A stretch of 64,000 bases of DNA from the NCBI GenBank assembly GCA_018857735.1, contig JABMCL010002100.1, positions 466,001 through 530,000 of the forward strand. The letters run 5' to 3'. Source of the DNA: Alviniconcha marisindica (Eukaryota > Mollusca > Gastropoda > Provannidae). Shown here in pieces: positions 24,381 through 38,147 of this stretch. Position numbers and translations under genes: made by a program. Each line of letters starts with the position of its first letter. The first letter of the stretch is position 1. Below the pieces are notes generated by a model. It did not search any database and was not told the origin of the DNA. It worked only from the letters and a program-made list of their open reading frames with translations.

Positions 24381-24550
24381 AGGCATGGTTTTCATCCCTT
24401 CAAAAAAAATCAAAAAATATCTAAAAAGGCATGTTTTTCATTCCTTCAAATAAAAAATTCTAAAAAGGCACATTTTTCATCCCTTCCAAAAAAATAAATC
24501 TAAAAAGGCATGTTTTTCATCCCTTCCCAAAAAAATAATTAAAATCTAAA
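24381..24550. repeat. Four-copy tandem repeat of about 45 bp
   Basis: Four copies of AAAAGGCATGTTTTTCATCC followed by CTTC and an A-rich spacer. Confidence 0.75.
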
Positions 24551-24559
24551 ACAGGTTTC

Positions 24560-25860
24560 CTTATAATTATTGTTAATTTTATAAAGTACCAAAAAACTTT
24601 ATCAGGAGACAGACTATACTTAAGTCTTAGTTACTAACTCAGCACCAACTCTAGTATGAATATCATGAAATGATAATGAAATTCACCAAAAACAAACAAA
24701 TAAAAGTCTGAGAGTGATCATACACTGAAGAGAACTGGGCAAAATGAAGATGAATGAACCTGGAAGCTGAAAAAAGAAAGAGTGAATTCCAGACAGCTTG
24801 TGAACTTAGAAGCAAAGCTGTATTCCGGCCTTCTCCATGCTTACCAGTAACCAGAGAGAATACTGACAGGTTCAGATTCTCAGCAGATGAGACAGATCTA
24901 TAATTTCTCCATCTTCAATATCCGGCCATGGGTATAAGGGCAGTCTTCATCAGCCAACAAACTGGCTTGTTTGCAACAGGATGGTACTAGTACAGTAGTA
25001 GTGGCAACAGCATAGGCAGAATAACCAAGTGGGACTATCCTGAGACCCATAATAGTTAATACTTCATGCCAGAAATTCAGAAGCTCTTGCAAACACAGAA
25101 CTCCCATTTGGACAGACAGCGTGTCCCACTGCAACATAATTATGTCAGTTGTGCATGCTGAAAATCAGTTTTGTTTTTTAAGTGCCATGAAGCGGTTCCT
25201 GATCTACAGATACATATATTTTTCTTATCACTCTCCACCCTCCGAGTTCTGGTCAAGACCAACAGTGTGCCCTATTACATGCAGAATCAAATACTACCCA
25301 CAGCAGTCAAACTCAAGCCAATGGAAACCACCAAGGTCAGTATACTTGGTACACTGATTCATGTCAAGATCTTCCATGGCTACATAAGCAACAACAACAA
25401 AATGTTAAAGCAGATCCATCAAAGGTGATAGAATAGCCAACTGACTGTGACTGGTAAAATGAAGATTAAGAAAAATGAGAAGATCCAAAAGAACAGCTTA
25501 CAAGTTACATTACACACTCTGACATGATCCAGGAACATTATTAGGAATGCACAGTATAGGAGGACAAAGACCATGATGGTACTGAACAAAATAATAATTT
25601 GGAAAGCGACATGGAACTCTCAGGCTACAAAACAGACAGAGGGGAGAAGGAGGGGGAACTAAGGGGGGCTAAGGGAGGCTCTACAAAGATAACAGTGAAC
25701 AGGATACAGTCTGTAATCAAGCAGACATCAGCCTGAAATCAAGTGGAAGCACAGACGGCAATTTGTTTTTCAATGGGTCGCTTCACAAGTTAAAGCTACT
25801 TCCATCCCTGCCACTGAATCTGAAACAAAAACAAATGAAAACGAACTGGCCCTTCTTCCA
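24560..25860. other. Intron 2 stretch without recognised features
   Basis: Mixed-composition intron sequence. No splice-supported exon, ORF with family similarity or repeat was recognised. Confidence 0.45.
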
Positions 25861-25864
25861 TTTT

Positions 25865-25973
25865 TGTTTTGTTTTTTTGTTTGTTTTTGCTTGCTTTTGC
25901 TTTTGTTCTTGGTTGGGTTGTTTTAGTGTGTTTGTTGTTGTTTTTTGTTGTTGTTGTTGTTGTTTTGGGGGTG

Positions 25974-26008
<35 letters not shown>

Positions 26009-26240
26009 GCTGTTGTTTTGTTTTTGTTTTGTTTGGGGGGGGGGGGGGAGGAGCTGTTGTCTGTTTTTATTTTATTTTTGTTGTTGAGTTTTTTGGTGGT
26101 ACTTTTTCAGTTTTATTTTTTATTGTTGTTTTGTTTTGTTGGGGGGGGGGGTATTTCAAATATTCAAACAGCTGACACTCCAGGCAAACAAAGAGTAGCA
26201 GACAAGGGGAAAGGGGGGGGGGGGGGGGGGCTGCACGCTC
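25865..26240. repeat. GTTTTT-rich tract with (TG)n and G runs
   Basis: T/G-only stretch with three G runs (26034-26048, 26140-26150, 26213-26230). Similar sequence lies at 61900-62210. Confidence 0.9.
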
Positions 26241-27132
26241 AAATGCTTTCCTGGTTTCAGATGTCAACATAAACAAGCATAAAATGTGCATGCTGTCTGT
26301 TTCCAAGCAAGCCTTGCTTTAGCTTTGAAATGTTGTGGATAAGCACACTGGAGTTTACTCTTTTGGAAACCAAAATAAAAACTTCAGTTGCCCCAGGCCA
26401 AGTAACCGCCTATCCCAAGACCCTGCAGTGTCAAACAACCAGTTGCAGCACATTAAATGATTAATGAAATGTTTTATGCGATATTTAGTTATGAACTTTG
26501 GGAAAAAGGGCTGAAGGGCAAATGACCTGCCTGCCTTCAGATCTTCACTGAAGGAATGGATGTTAGGACAGGCCTAGCAACAATCAGTATCAGTGATCTT
26601 TTAAACCAGTTTTTAACACAACCACAGCTGAACAATTTTATCATGAGGACATAACCAATTCCTAAATTAGTCAACTGCCTTTTTAATCACTCCACACACA
26701 ATCTCACTGCTGAGTCAGTTCACTAATGATCAGGGTATAACTACATGTGTACAACATCATCATCACGAAGAAACAAAGAAAGAAGAATCAACTTTCAGAG
26801 ACCCAGAAAGGGTAGCTCTGGACATCTATGTGATTTATGTGGGCAGTTTCACTGCGTGGACATGGATTTTTTTTAACTTTCTGCCTTCTTGTTGATGTGG
26901 CTAATTCTCTGACTAAACTCCTTCTGCTAACATACATCCCCAGCTTTGCACCCTGTTTTAGAATGCAATTATATGGCCATCAATGCTGCCAGGTGCTTCA
27001 AAATGTCAGCCTTCAGCACTACCACCATGAGACAACTGACAGAATACTCTGACCAGACAATCGATAGAATGGTTTGACTAGGAGTAGGCTGCAATACCAG
27101 TGAGTAACAAGTATTGTGCACATCCACCAAAG

Positions 27133-27400
<268 letters not shown>

Positions 27401-28931
27401 TTTCTTGGAATTCTGATTTGGATATGCCCTCCCCCAACAGCTGTGCAATGAGTGGATACCAGTCCAAATGCAGCAAGCAACTGCATAACCCCCCCCCCCC
27501 CCACCCCCCCATGAACAACAAAAACTCTTTTTTTTAAGAAAATGATGGGAACAGCTGTTCCTTCATTTTTGTAAATTACAGCTCTGCAGCTTACCTGCAG
27601 CTGTTTCAGCATCTTTTTTGTGAATGGGAAAGACAAAGTTATGTAATAACAAATGCAACCAAATGCAGCAATTGCCTATACTACATTGACACTGCATGAA
27701 TGCAGTCAGTCAGAAAGCGGTTCAGATGAGACTGAGAAAGACAGCAGCAGTGGTGAGGAAGAGATGGTGAGTTCCAGTGGCATTATGGAAGTTGTGGTCC
27801 CAGAGACTGTGTGTGCCTGTGCCATGTGCATGCATGCATGAATGCATAAAATAATACACCCCCCACCCCACCCTTCTTTTTTTTTTTTTAAACAATGAAG
27901 TATACATACATGTGTATAACAACAAGAGGCTTGAGGGGAGGGCAGCACCAACCAAATATCGACCAGGTGTATGACTTCAAAAGAAATAAAAATATGCCCT
28001 GCACTCCTTGAAGGCTTACCAGCACTAAAATGTTTCAAGTGTGAAGGGACCACAGAGAGAGTCCCCCAGGGACAGGGCTATGGTGACAGATTCACAGAAA
28101 GCCACAGACAGAAGCCCAGCCGGTGGGAGACAGAGAGATACCCACAGAGGCAGAGGGAAAGGGGGGAAAGGAGGGTGGGGGGTGGGGGGGGGAGCCAGAC
28201 AGAGAGAGACTGAGAGAGAGTGTGTCACAAACTCCAAGCACTGGTTTACGACATGAGGAAGGTGCCGGAAAGCGATGCTCCGAGTGTGAGTGTGTCAGTC
28301 ACTCTCATCTGGCCTTAAAAACAGTACAACAAACATACACCTAACACAATACCAAAACAGGCAGGATTAATTTAAGACACCATGCCAAAAGTCTTCAAAT
28401 TAGGGTTTGATGTCACTGGAGGAAAAGGGGGAAAGGGGAGAGGGGGAGGGAGGGGGGTGGACTCACAGATCGAGAGAGTCAGTCACTCCCATCTGGCCCC
28501 AACAGTACAACAACAAACCCCCGCAATACCAAAACAGGCACGATTAATTTCAGACACCGCGATAAAGGTCTTCAAAGTACGGTCTGATGTCACTAGCTGG
28601 CGCAAGATCTAACTAGCCCTCCAGCAGGGCGACTCTGACTCTTTGTGTTTGCCCTTTCAGCACAAGCGTCCGGGATGTAACTGCTGCCACCCCAATGCCA
28701 GAAGCTGCTTTAAGTGACGACGCGCCACCATAACGGTTTTAACCTTTACAGCCAGTGGCCACGATAGGCAAATACATTTCCATTTCCATGCCAGTGTGAA
28801 AACCATTTGTGGCCGCCGAGGAAAATGGGGTGACTTGGCTGGTGCTGGTGGCTGGTAGCTTACAGCAGTGACAGCATAACCATTACGATTTACACGGGGT
28901 TGTACGTATAATTTATGTCAGGAGTGGGGAG

Positions 28932-29110
28932 GTCAAAATGCGAGACCAATTTCCGTCACGACCTCCGACGCCGATTTGGCCTAGCGGTAAGGCAGAACCA
29001 GACCAGTCAGAAAATCCTCGGGCAATACAGAAGAAAGGGATGACACATAGAAGATCCCTGGGCGACACATCAGAAGAAAGGAAAATCCCCGGGCGACAGA
29101 AGGCCCTTGG
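28932..29110 (+). mobile_element. tRNA-SINE head split by an inserted segment
   Basis: GCCGATTTGGCCTAGCGGTA (28973-28990) is followed after about 110 bases by GGTTCGATTCTGACGTC, the missing box B. The segment between them is identical to 29484-29587. CAGAA stands at both junctions. Confidence 0.55.
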
Positions 29111-29186
29111 TTCGATTCTGACGTCAGTGATGTCAGACAGCGGGAGGTCAAAATGCGAGGCCAATTTCCGTCAGGTCCCCGACGCC

Positions 29187-29400
29187 GATTTGGCCTAGCG
29201 GTAAGGTGTTAGGCTGGTAAGCAGGACCTTGGTTTGATTCTGCTTTGGCTCTCCTCTCTCTTCAAAAGCTGTTGTCTGTGGACACTGTCTTGTGACTTTG
29301 TCCCTCACAATAATATCGGTCCCCACCAGTATCTCTTCAGAGACAACTCGGCGTTAAACAAGTTTAACAAACCAACCAACCAAACGTGACTACCTCTTTT
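29187..29400 (+). mobile_element. tRNA-derived SINE with a different 3' tail
   Basis: The head GCCGATTTGGCCTAGCGGTA and a box B-like GGTTTGATTCTG are followed by the body GTGGACACTGTCTTGTGACT shared with the copy at 29901-30230. The 3' end differs: GGCGTTAAACAAGTTTAACA then (AACC)n. Confidence 0.6.
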
Positions 29401-29483
29401 ACAATGTGCGTAGTACTTAGTAGCCAGTACTGTGTGGTGTGTGATAGTTACTCAAACGTTCAAGAACCCCACAGGTCTTTCTT

Positions 29484-29712
29484 CCAGACCAGTCAGAAAA
29501 TCCTCGGGCAATACAGAAGAAAGGGATGACACATAGAAGATCCCTGGGCGACACATCAGAAGAAAGGAAAATCCCCGGGCGACACATCAGAAGGAAAATC
29601 CCCGGGCAACACATCAGAAGGAAGATCCCACGGTAACACATCAGAAGAAAGGGGAAAAAAACGCGGGCGAAACGACGGAAGAAAGGAAGACGCCCGGGTG
29701 ACACATCGGAAG
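29484..29712. repeat. 30-bp tandem repeat, ends shared with 28998-29101
   Basis: 29484-29587 is a base-identical copy of 28998-29101. Rightwards it goes on as five or six units of GGCGACACATCAGAAG followed by AAAATCCCC. Confidence 0.8.
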
Positions 29713-29774
29713 ACTAAATTGTGAACAATGTGTTTTCTGATCAATAAGCCGACCAAAAACTAATGGCCCGAATT

Positions 29775-30415
29775 CGTAACGATTGCGGTGAGCAAAGACC
29801 GTGCTTTAGCCGTACAATCTTTGGGGTGAGCCACCCTACTATGACCATGTGACATTGCGGTAAGCAAACGATTGCGGTAGGCAAAGACCGTGCTTAAATA
29901 AGTAAACATGGTGCTTAACGTCCACAGAAACCATAAGGCTTATTAGGGACGGGGACAAAGGGGGGGGGGGGGGGGGGGGGGGGGGGGAGGGGGGGTATGG
30001 AGGTGGGGGCAAGGGAGATTATATACTTATCGCTACACGTCACCACCAAATGACTTCGCATTAAGACGGGCAGCGATGAGAGCCATTTAATGTTTCAGTA
30101 GGAAGTGATGGACAAAGTCACAAAACAGTGTCCACAAACCACAACCTTTTTGAAGAGAAAGGCGAGCCGAAGCGGTACCGAACCGTACGCCTTACCGCTA
30201 GGCCAAACCGGCTCACTAAAGGCCGTGTTTTAGCCATGGACCTATATGGCTTTAGCCGTACAATCTTTGGGGTGAGCCACGCTACTATGACCATGTGACA
30301 TTGCGGTAAGCAAAGACCGTGCTTTAGCCATGGACCTATATATGTATATATAGGTCCATGGCTTTAGCCGTACAATCTTTGGGGTGAGCCACGCTACTAT
30401 GACCATGTGACAGAC
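29775..30415. repeat. About 95-bp repeat in three copies, with a palindrome
   Basis: Copies near 29785-29895, 30225-30325 and 30327-30415 share TTTAGCCGTACAATCTTTGG, GGTGAGCCAC and ACTATGACCATGTGACA. The SINE at 29901-30230 sits between the first and second copies. Confidence 0.7.
29901..30230 (-). mobile_element. tRNA-derived SINE, near full length
   Basis: On the minus strand it starts near 30225 with a tRNA-like head (GGTTTGGCCTAGCGGTAAGG, box A type). It goes on with a body containing GTGGACACTGTTTTGTGACT and ends in a tail with AAGCCTTATGGTTTCTGTGG and TTAAGCACCATGTTTAC. A long G tract (29958-29996) interrupts it just before the tail. Other copies of the same body and tail lie at 41819-42022. 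Confidence 0.65.
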
Positions 30416-30419
30416 GTAG

Positions 30420-31042
30420 TCTTCCCAACCGGGTTCCCAAAGAGATGGCCTTCACCGACCAGTTGCCCCGGCTGCGGAACCAGTGCGTGTGACAGGCTGT
30501 CCCACTACTTCCAAGCCGGCGGATGCGGCTAATGGGCAAGAAGTGTCAGGGCGACGTGCCGTGGAGTTCTTCACCTCTCCGGCTCTACTGGCTTCTGTGT
30601 CAATATTCAGCACCTTCCAGCACCCTCGTTAGTGCCGTCTCCTGTCTCCCGTTAGTGTCAACTCACTCGCTCTGCATCGCTCCCCTCCTGCCCTTCCCGT
30701 TCTGACATCAGTTGCCACTGCCGTGTGCACGGAAATTACCACTGTACCGCCGAATTACCATTTACTGATCATTTACAGCATTCAAAGAACGTTTCAGTCC
30801 AAAAGCCACGAGCCAAGAAGATAATGAACCGCATGCGTTTGCTTGAATGCGAATGCCTGCCTGTCTGCCTGCCTGTCTGTCCACCTGCATGCCCATTTGC
30901 CCCCTCCCCGCCACACACACACTAAACATTATTAGTACCACAGAGAGAGAGAGGAGAGAGGTGTGTGTGGGGGGGGGGGGGGGGACGGAGAGAGACAGAC
31001 TGAGAGTCAGTACAACAAATCACAAACGAAAGGGAGAAGTGT

Positions 31043-31073
<31 letters not shown>

Positions 31074-32080
31074 GGCGCACAGACAGTAGAGACAGCAGAA
31101 AGACGGAGAGTGTTTAAAAACATGGGCGAACTGTAATCAATCTTTATCAAAGATATTCAACCACGTAGAAGAAGAAAGAAAGAAGTGGGAGGGAAACACC
31201 GATGAGAGAAATAGAAGAAAGAAAAAAAAATGTTCCGGGTGTGGAAAGCAATTCCAGCCTCCACAGAAACAGTGTGAGTCGACCCCTGTCCCAACGTTCG
31301 GCAGTGTAATCAGTCTCCTTCAGCAGACATCTGAAGTAGACCGCAGCACAATACCGACCGAAATTTAATCGGACGTATGCGTCTTCTTAATCGTAGTGGA
31401 TTTCTTCTTTCCGCCCCCCCCCCCCCCCTCTCTCTCCCGCCCCCACCCCGACCCCTTCTGTTTAATTCGGTTATGCCGGCCTTGTACCGGCAGGTGGAGT
31501 GTCTCTCACCCGGAAAATCGAACAGCCACCGTGTAGCTCGCTACCCAGTTCTTCCCTCTCTATTCATTGCATCCCTTCCTCCTATCCACCCACCCACACT
31601 TTTCCGTGCCAATTTCTAATCCACACAATACAGCGGGGTTTTTTTCTTTTCTCTACACTCAAGCTTACAGCCAAACGGAATTCCTTGGGATGAGCCTGCC
31701 TGTGTGTCTCCCGCCCCCCCGCCCCACCCCCCGCCCCCCTCCCCACCCCCCTCCTCCCGTCCTCTGTTCTCTCTTTTACGCCTGACTAACAGAGGAGCAG
31801 AAAACAAAAAAACAAAGAGGTTAAAAAACACACACGCGCGGCTCTACCCGCATTGGCTTTGAAGTGGAACCAACTCTTCTTCGGAAGCCGGTCGGCTTGA
31901 GTTTTGTGAATCACAGCTGTCTGTGCGAGGAATGATTAATTTCTCCACAATGCCCCCAGAGAGCTAAGTGTATGTGTGCGGAGGTGGAGGTAGTGCGAGT
32001 GGTGGGAGGGGGTGGGGGTTGTAGGGGAGGAGGAGAGGGAGGAAGGGGGGCGGGAGGGGGGGGGGGGGAGGGGGGAGAGC
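30420..32080. other. GC-rich intron stretch with G and C runs
   Basis: No supported gene. Holds G runs at 30970-30985 and 31059-31075, C runs at 31417-31430 and 31710-31760, and G-rich sequence at 32000-32090. Confidence 0.5.
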
Positions 32081-33119
32081 TGCTTCTCGTTCTAGTGATT
32101 GCGATGTGTCGACAGAAATGTTAAGGGAAAGACGTTTGGGCCAACGGGTGGGGTATCCAGATCTGAAACTTGGAAGCAGACAATATAATGCCGAGGAAAC
32201 AGCGAAGACTGAATAGAAAAAAATCCAAAGGAATTCATTCTCCTTACATAACGGGGAGAACACTTCAAGAACTAAAAGGCCCGTCGACTTTAGTGATCGA
32301 AATCATTGCATATTCCTCGCGGACACCAAATTAAGTGTTAAGGAGGGATGAGTGACGGACGTCCTTCTTTGCACCAAACAGGCCCCACGGTCAGCGTTCC
32401 ACACCATACTTGTTGTACATGTCCGAGCAAATAAAACGTGTTTGATTGATTTTTTTCAACTGACCGTTCTAAAACGTTGCGGTGCATTCATGAATGATAA
32501 ACTCACTATGTTTGACAGTTGACTCGTACATCCTATTACAAAGCTTACCCACTCTAAGAATTCTCTTGGCACTCTTTAATTATGTCGCCCTAATATAACG
32601 GTAATGGTTGACTGGCGTTAAAAAAAAAAAAAAAAAAAAGTTACTTACTTTAACTATGTTAGCTGATGTATGTCGGTGGTTTTGTTTGCTTACGTGCGTA
32701 TGCTTACCGCTTTTCAAGACACTTTCCTTGTTGATATACTTGGTGAATAAAGAATCTGAACCATTCTCAATCTCAATCTCTACTGACAGCTCCCCTCCAG
32801 TGTAATGAAATGTGCGAAGAGTCGGACAGCAGAATACGCTGTGGTACCGAAATACTGACAGATCTGAGCACTGTCACGAAACAGTGTGTCACAAGCTCGC
32901 CAGTAATGAGATTCGTTTTGCTGCCTGCAGAACTGTCAAATGTATGCTGACATCTCTCGTCAAGAGCACAACCAAGCCTGATTGATTGGGTCTTGATCAT
33001 TAACGCCCATTCAGCTGCAACAGTCACATCACTCAGGGAAAAATAAAATTCATGAAATCGAAAACTGCAAGTCCTATTCAGCTGGCACGTCACACGTCGC
33101 TTTAGCGTTGAAAAAGACT

Positions 33120-33122
<3 letters not shown>

Positions 33123-33186
<64 letters not shown>

Positions 33187-33192
33187 AGAGAG
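33123..33192. repeat. (GA)n microsatellite
   Basis: About 70 bases of GA. A second GA tract is at 33838-33874. Confidence 0.95.
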
Positions 33193-33835
33193 GTATTAAC
33201 AGGAACTGATTTAACTGAGAAGGTAAACATTACAACCACAACTGCCGGGGCGGGGGGTATACTCATCACCAGCCAATGTGTCACAGTGAAATGGTGCTAT
33301 GTAACTGAAAATATATAGTCACCTCTCATCTCACCAACAGAAGGCAGCACATCAAAATGGGTTACTTAAATATGTGTTGTGGGGCTGAACAAATCGTGCC
33401 GACACCTTTTTCTTCTTCTTTTTTCTCCTTTCTTTCTTTCTTTTATTACCAACACATGGCCATACTGCCTCGGGGAATTAGATCTAAACATAAGCGCTGT
33501 GGAATTTGGAGGGGGCGGGGTGCTGACACCTCACACCTAGCACAAAACAGTTCATTACGGCAACTGTTGTAAAGCTAAAAGAAAATACTGACACATCTCA
33601 TACCTAGTACGAAGCAATTATTAAGTAACGTCAAGTGAGATATATAAGTGCTGGCAGCTCTCATGACCAGCACAAAGTGATGTGTCACGGCGAGTTAGAG
33701 GTAAATGTGTTGTTGAGTCACTGAGAAGCTTCCCCCAACCCCCACCTTCCAAAAAAAAATAAAAAAATGCTGACAACATTCATTACCAGCACAAACCGAT
33801 GTGTTTCGGCGAGTTAGACCGAGTAAGTGCTCTGG

Positions 33836-33881
<46 letters not shown>

Positions 33882-33950
33882 CTCTTTACTGTTTCACACA
33901 TAACAATGGAGTAAAATCAGTGTCCACATGATGCACTTATTTTGTAACAC

Positions 33951-33951
33951 A

Positions 33952-34010
<59 letters not shown>
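33951..34010. repeat. (CA)n microsatellite
   Basis: About 57 bases of CA. Confidence 0.95.
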
Positions 34011-34657
34011 AATCGCGCGACCAGTTCTCTCCTTACATCTCCAGTCAATCAGAGAGACAGAGAGAGAGAATGGCCGACACCTCTCCAGAACCCACACTCA
34101 AAGTATCATACCCGGTGCACCCTTCCTCGCATCTCTCCCACCGTTGGTGACGCCACAGGGTCGAAAACCTACAGGCAACTGTCCATTTTCGGTCGGTGCA
34201 CGAAAGAAAAAAACGGGGAGCTGGGACTCGCCATGACGTAACCAACTGTGACAGAGACGGGAGGTAGATGCTCGGGATGCTTGGCGTACGTTCATAGCCC
34301 ACACCAGGCGACATGTCACGGTGAGTTAGATTAAGTGCTGTGTAAGGAAAGAAAACAAACTAGAAAAGAACCTGTCACGACGTGCACACGGCAGTGTGTC
34401 ACTTAATCACTGCAGGGGCATCAGCCTGTAGACAACAAGCAGCACAGGAGTGATCACGGCAGAAATATGGCTGGAAAGCAAGGCGGAGTTCCGACAGCGC
34501 GGCAAATTGTAGAAGAAATGCTGGGACAGCCTGATGCCCTTACTTATCACAACAACACCTGATAGGCGCGTCGTGCGCAGGTGCTGCAATGTAAAGGCAA
34601 ACTGTGTTCGGAGCACGGAAAAACAACAACATTGGTTGCATTGGTTGGAGTTTTCGG

Positions 34658-34743
34658 TGGGGGGGGGGGGGGGGGGGGGGTTAATGTGACCTGCCACAAT
34701 AGTCAAATGTGCTTTACAACAAAGTTGCTATTAAGCTGTTGTG

Positions 34744-34806
<63 letters not shown>
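34658..34806. repeat. G run and (CA)n microsatellite
   Basis: G run at 34660-34680 and CA at 34758-34806. Confidence 0.95.
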
Positions 34807-34807
<1 letters not shown>

Positions 34808-35452
34808 ATCTAGAGTACAACAGAACCAACCCGGAATAGAAAGCCAGTCATTTTTCTTGTATGCCAAGATAACGCAGCCCTGAAGAGGGAGAGGTCAGAT
34901 TTCAGTCCTTGGAACGAGCAGCATTTCTTCTTCACTCAAAACAGCAGGAACATCACGAAGTCATGAAAGACCACAGTGTTGTCAGAAAGACGGCGTGTCA
35001 TAATTGTTCCATACCTCATTCCATTTCCGGTTGTTGTTGTTTTGTTTTTTTCTCTCTCACAAAGCAAAGACGCGCTCATTTCCCGCGATCAGCCATAAAC
35101 TAGCAAAAACTGTGGCCACCCTCGAGTGTGGGTGTGGATTGCGCTATCTTGCTATAAAATATCTTCGGCAAGAAGCCACTGAATAAAATAATAAAATGCA
35201 TTTTTTATTGACATTGTTTTTGTTTTTACTATGATTATTTCTTATTCTCCGGGGCAGACCGTTTCGGGGTTATGTTTGTACTGCCATGTAAAATAGCTCT
35301 GTCTTGGTAAATTTTATACTTTCTTGGACGTAAAATTCAAACGAGAGACTTAGACGAACATAAGGCAGAGAGGGAGTGGGGTGGGTGGGGAGGAGTTTGT
35401 TTTCGCGAGGCTTAATTAACTTCCACGGTTTACATCGTACGGTTTATTAGGG

Positions 35453-35456
35453 ACGT

Positions 35457-35487
<31 letters not shown>

Positions 35488-35641
35488 TAAAATACCTAAT
35501 GTTTGCTCACTACAAGCGTTTGCAGTCACAAAGAGTGTCCACAAAAATGAGAGAGAGAGAGAGAGGGGGGGGGGCGCTCACACACACGCACGCGCGCACA
35601 CATACGGACGCACACACACACACACGAGTGAGTGTGCGTTC

Positions 35642-35708
<67 letters not shown>

Positions 35709-35834
35709 TCAGAGAGAGTGAGTGAGTGAGTGAGAGAGAGAGTGTGGGGGGGGGGGGGAGTGCGCGCGCGCATGCGTGCGTGCGTGTGTGCGCCCTAAAG
35801 CCCTAGCAAGAAGTAGACTTGCCCTCATTCTAAT

Positions 35835-35888
<54 letters not shown>

Positions 35889-35890
35889 TC
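35453..35890. repeat. Compound GT/G/GA/CA microsatellite
   Basis: Tracts of GT, G, GA, CA/GC, TG (35645-35705), GA, G and CA (35839-35887). All open frames here are artefacts. Confidence 0.9.
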
Positions 35891-36379
35891 CCATTACAGG
35901 TTTGAGAACATGCAGCGTTAAAATGCAAGAGTTTTCCGCTTCAATAAGTCTCGACACAGAGACAGACAGACACCCAGGCCACAAACTCTTCGCTGTAACA
36001 TGCATACTCTCCCCGAACAGACAGACAACTCGAAAAGCCATTTCTATGCCGGCCAGGTTCCATCAGTGGGGGTTGAGGCCGATCAAAATTCAGCCGCACA
36101 AGGTTAAGAGCGCTACACCTGTGCGACCCATGCGTGCCGGCCCTCCCTTCACATACACACACAGAGCCATGCAGCACCCAACCGCTTCTCTTCCCTCTTC
36201 TTTGTTTCGGCTGGACCCTGCTCATACTTCAGACGGCGAAACGCCAGTGGACAGGCTCCCGTGTTGTTCCTGTCGTGTCCCTCGTACAATGTCAGCCCCC
36301 CAGCCCCACCCTACCCTTTGCCCCCGTACGGCAGAAAGAGTAGAATTAGGTGATTTTTGGTTTTGGGGGTTTCAGTTCC

Positions 36380-36467
36380 ACTGTGCGTGCGTGCGTGCGT
36401 TTGTGTCTGAGAACGAGAGTGCGTGTGCTTGCGTGCGTGCGTGCGTGCGTGTGTTGTTGTTGTATGC

Positions 36468-36532
<65 letters not shown>

Positions 36533-36590
36533 TGTCTGTCTGTGTGTGCGTGCCTGCATACGTGCCTGCGCGTGCGCGTGCACCCTAAAG
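36380..36590. repeat. (GTGC)n and (TG)n tract
   Basis: GTGC repeats then TG at 36472-36530 and GTCT. Confidence 0.9.
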
Positions 36591-37079
36591 CCCTAGCAAG
36601 AAGTTGACTTGCCCTCATTCTAATTTTCACCCCATAACGTCGATTCGATGAGAGAAACCCTTCTTCTTCTTCTTCTTCTTGATGATACGTCTGCGTCGTT
36701 TGTGTGTGGCTACGTCTTCGTGGCGGAGAAGAAGCAGACAGACAGGTAGTTAGTTGCCCAGGGAAATGGCGGACGGACGGAGGGAGGGAGGGAGAGACGG
36801 AGCGAGCGAGGGGGTCACGCCTTCCACCTCGGTCACACTCGCAGCTTTTGACTTTTGAAAGGCCCACAGCGTTGCCCTGGCTCCCTCCCTCAGACAGGCC
36901 CATGCAAAATTCCTCCTCCTTGGCAAGCAAGAGCGCCGACCGCACCTGAGCCATACCGTGTCGCTTGACCGCCACCGGACCGCCCGGTCATTGTTACACT
37001 GGGTTTATTTTTAACTCGACTGCATGCTGTGAACGTGCCCCGTTTGTGATCCGTGTGTGTGTGAGAGTGAATAGGCTGG

Positions 37080-38086
37080 GGGAGAGGAGAGGCTGGAGAC
37101 AGGCAGAGGAGGGGCTGGAGACAGGTAGAGGAGGGGCTGGAGACAGGTAGAGGAGGGGCTGGAGACAGGCCCAGGAGAAACTGGAGACAGGTAGAGGAGG
37201 GGCTGGAGACAGAGGGGCTGCAGACAGGTAGAGGAGAGGCTGGAGACAGGGGAGGGGCTGCAGACAGGGAGAGGAGAGGTTGGAGACAGGGAGAGGAGTG
37301 ACTAGAGACAGGGAGAGGAGAGGCTGGAGACAGGGAGAGAGAGGCTGCAGACAGGGAGAGAGAGGCTGGAGACAGGAGAGGAGTGACTGGAGACAGGAAG
37401 GAGAGGCTGAGACAGGGTGAGGGAGGCTGAGACAGGGAGAGAGTGACTGAGACAGGAGAGGAGAGGCTGAACAGGAGAGGTGACTAGAGACGGGAGAGAG
37501 TGACTGAGACAGGAGAAGGCTGGAGACAGGCAGAGGAGAGGCTGGAGACAGGGAACCAAGGAGTGGCGGAGACAGGAGGAAGGCTGGAGCAGGGAGGAGA
37601 GGCTGGACGTAGAAGAGGGGCTGGAACAGGGCGAGAGACTGAGACGGGAGAGTAGGGCTGGAGACAGTAAGAGGGGCTGGAACAGGGCGAGAGAGCGGAG
37701 ACAGGAGAGGAGAAGCTGAGACAGGTAGAGGAGAGGCTGGAGACAGGGAGAAGGCTGGAGAAAGGGAGAGAGAGGCGGAAAGGAAGGAGGCTGGAGACAG
37801 GGAGAGGAGAGCTGAGACGGGAAGGAGTACTGAGACAGGGAGAAAGAGGCTGGAGACAGGGAAGGAGTGGCTGGAGCGCTAAGCTGGAGACAGTAAGGAG
37901 GGCTGCAACAGGTAGAGAGGGCTGGGGAGAGGAAGGCTGGGGGATAGAGAGCTGCTGGAGACAGGTAGAAGAGAGGCTGGAGACTGGAGACAGGGAGAGG
38001 AGTGACTGGAGACAGGCAGAGGAGAGGCTGGAGACAGGGGTAGAGGAGGGGCTGGAGACAGGAGGAGAGCTGGAGACAGGGAGAGG

Positions 38087-38147
<61 letters not shown>

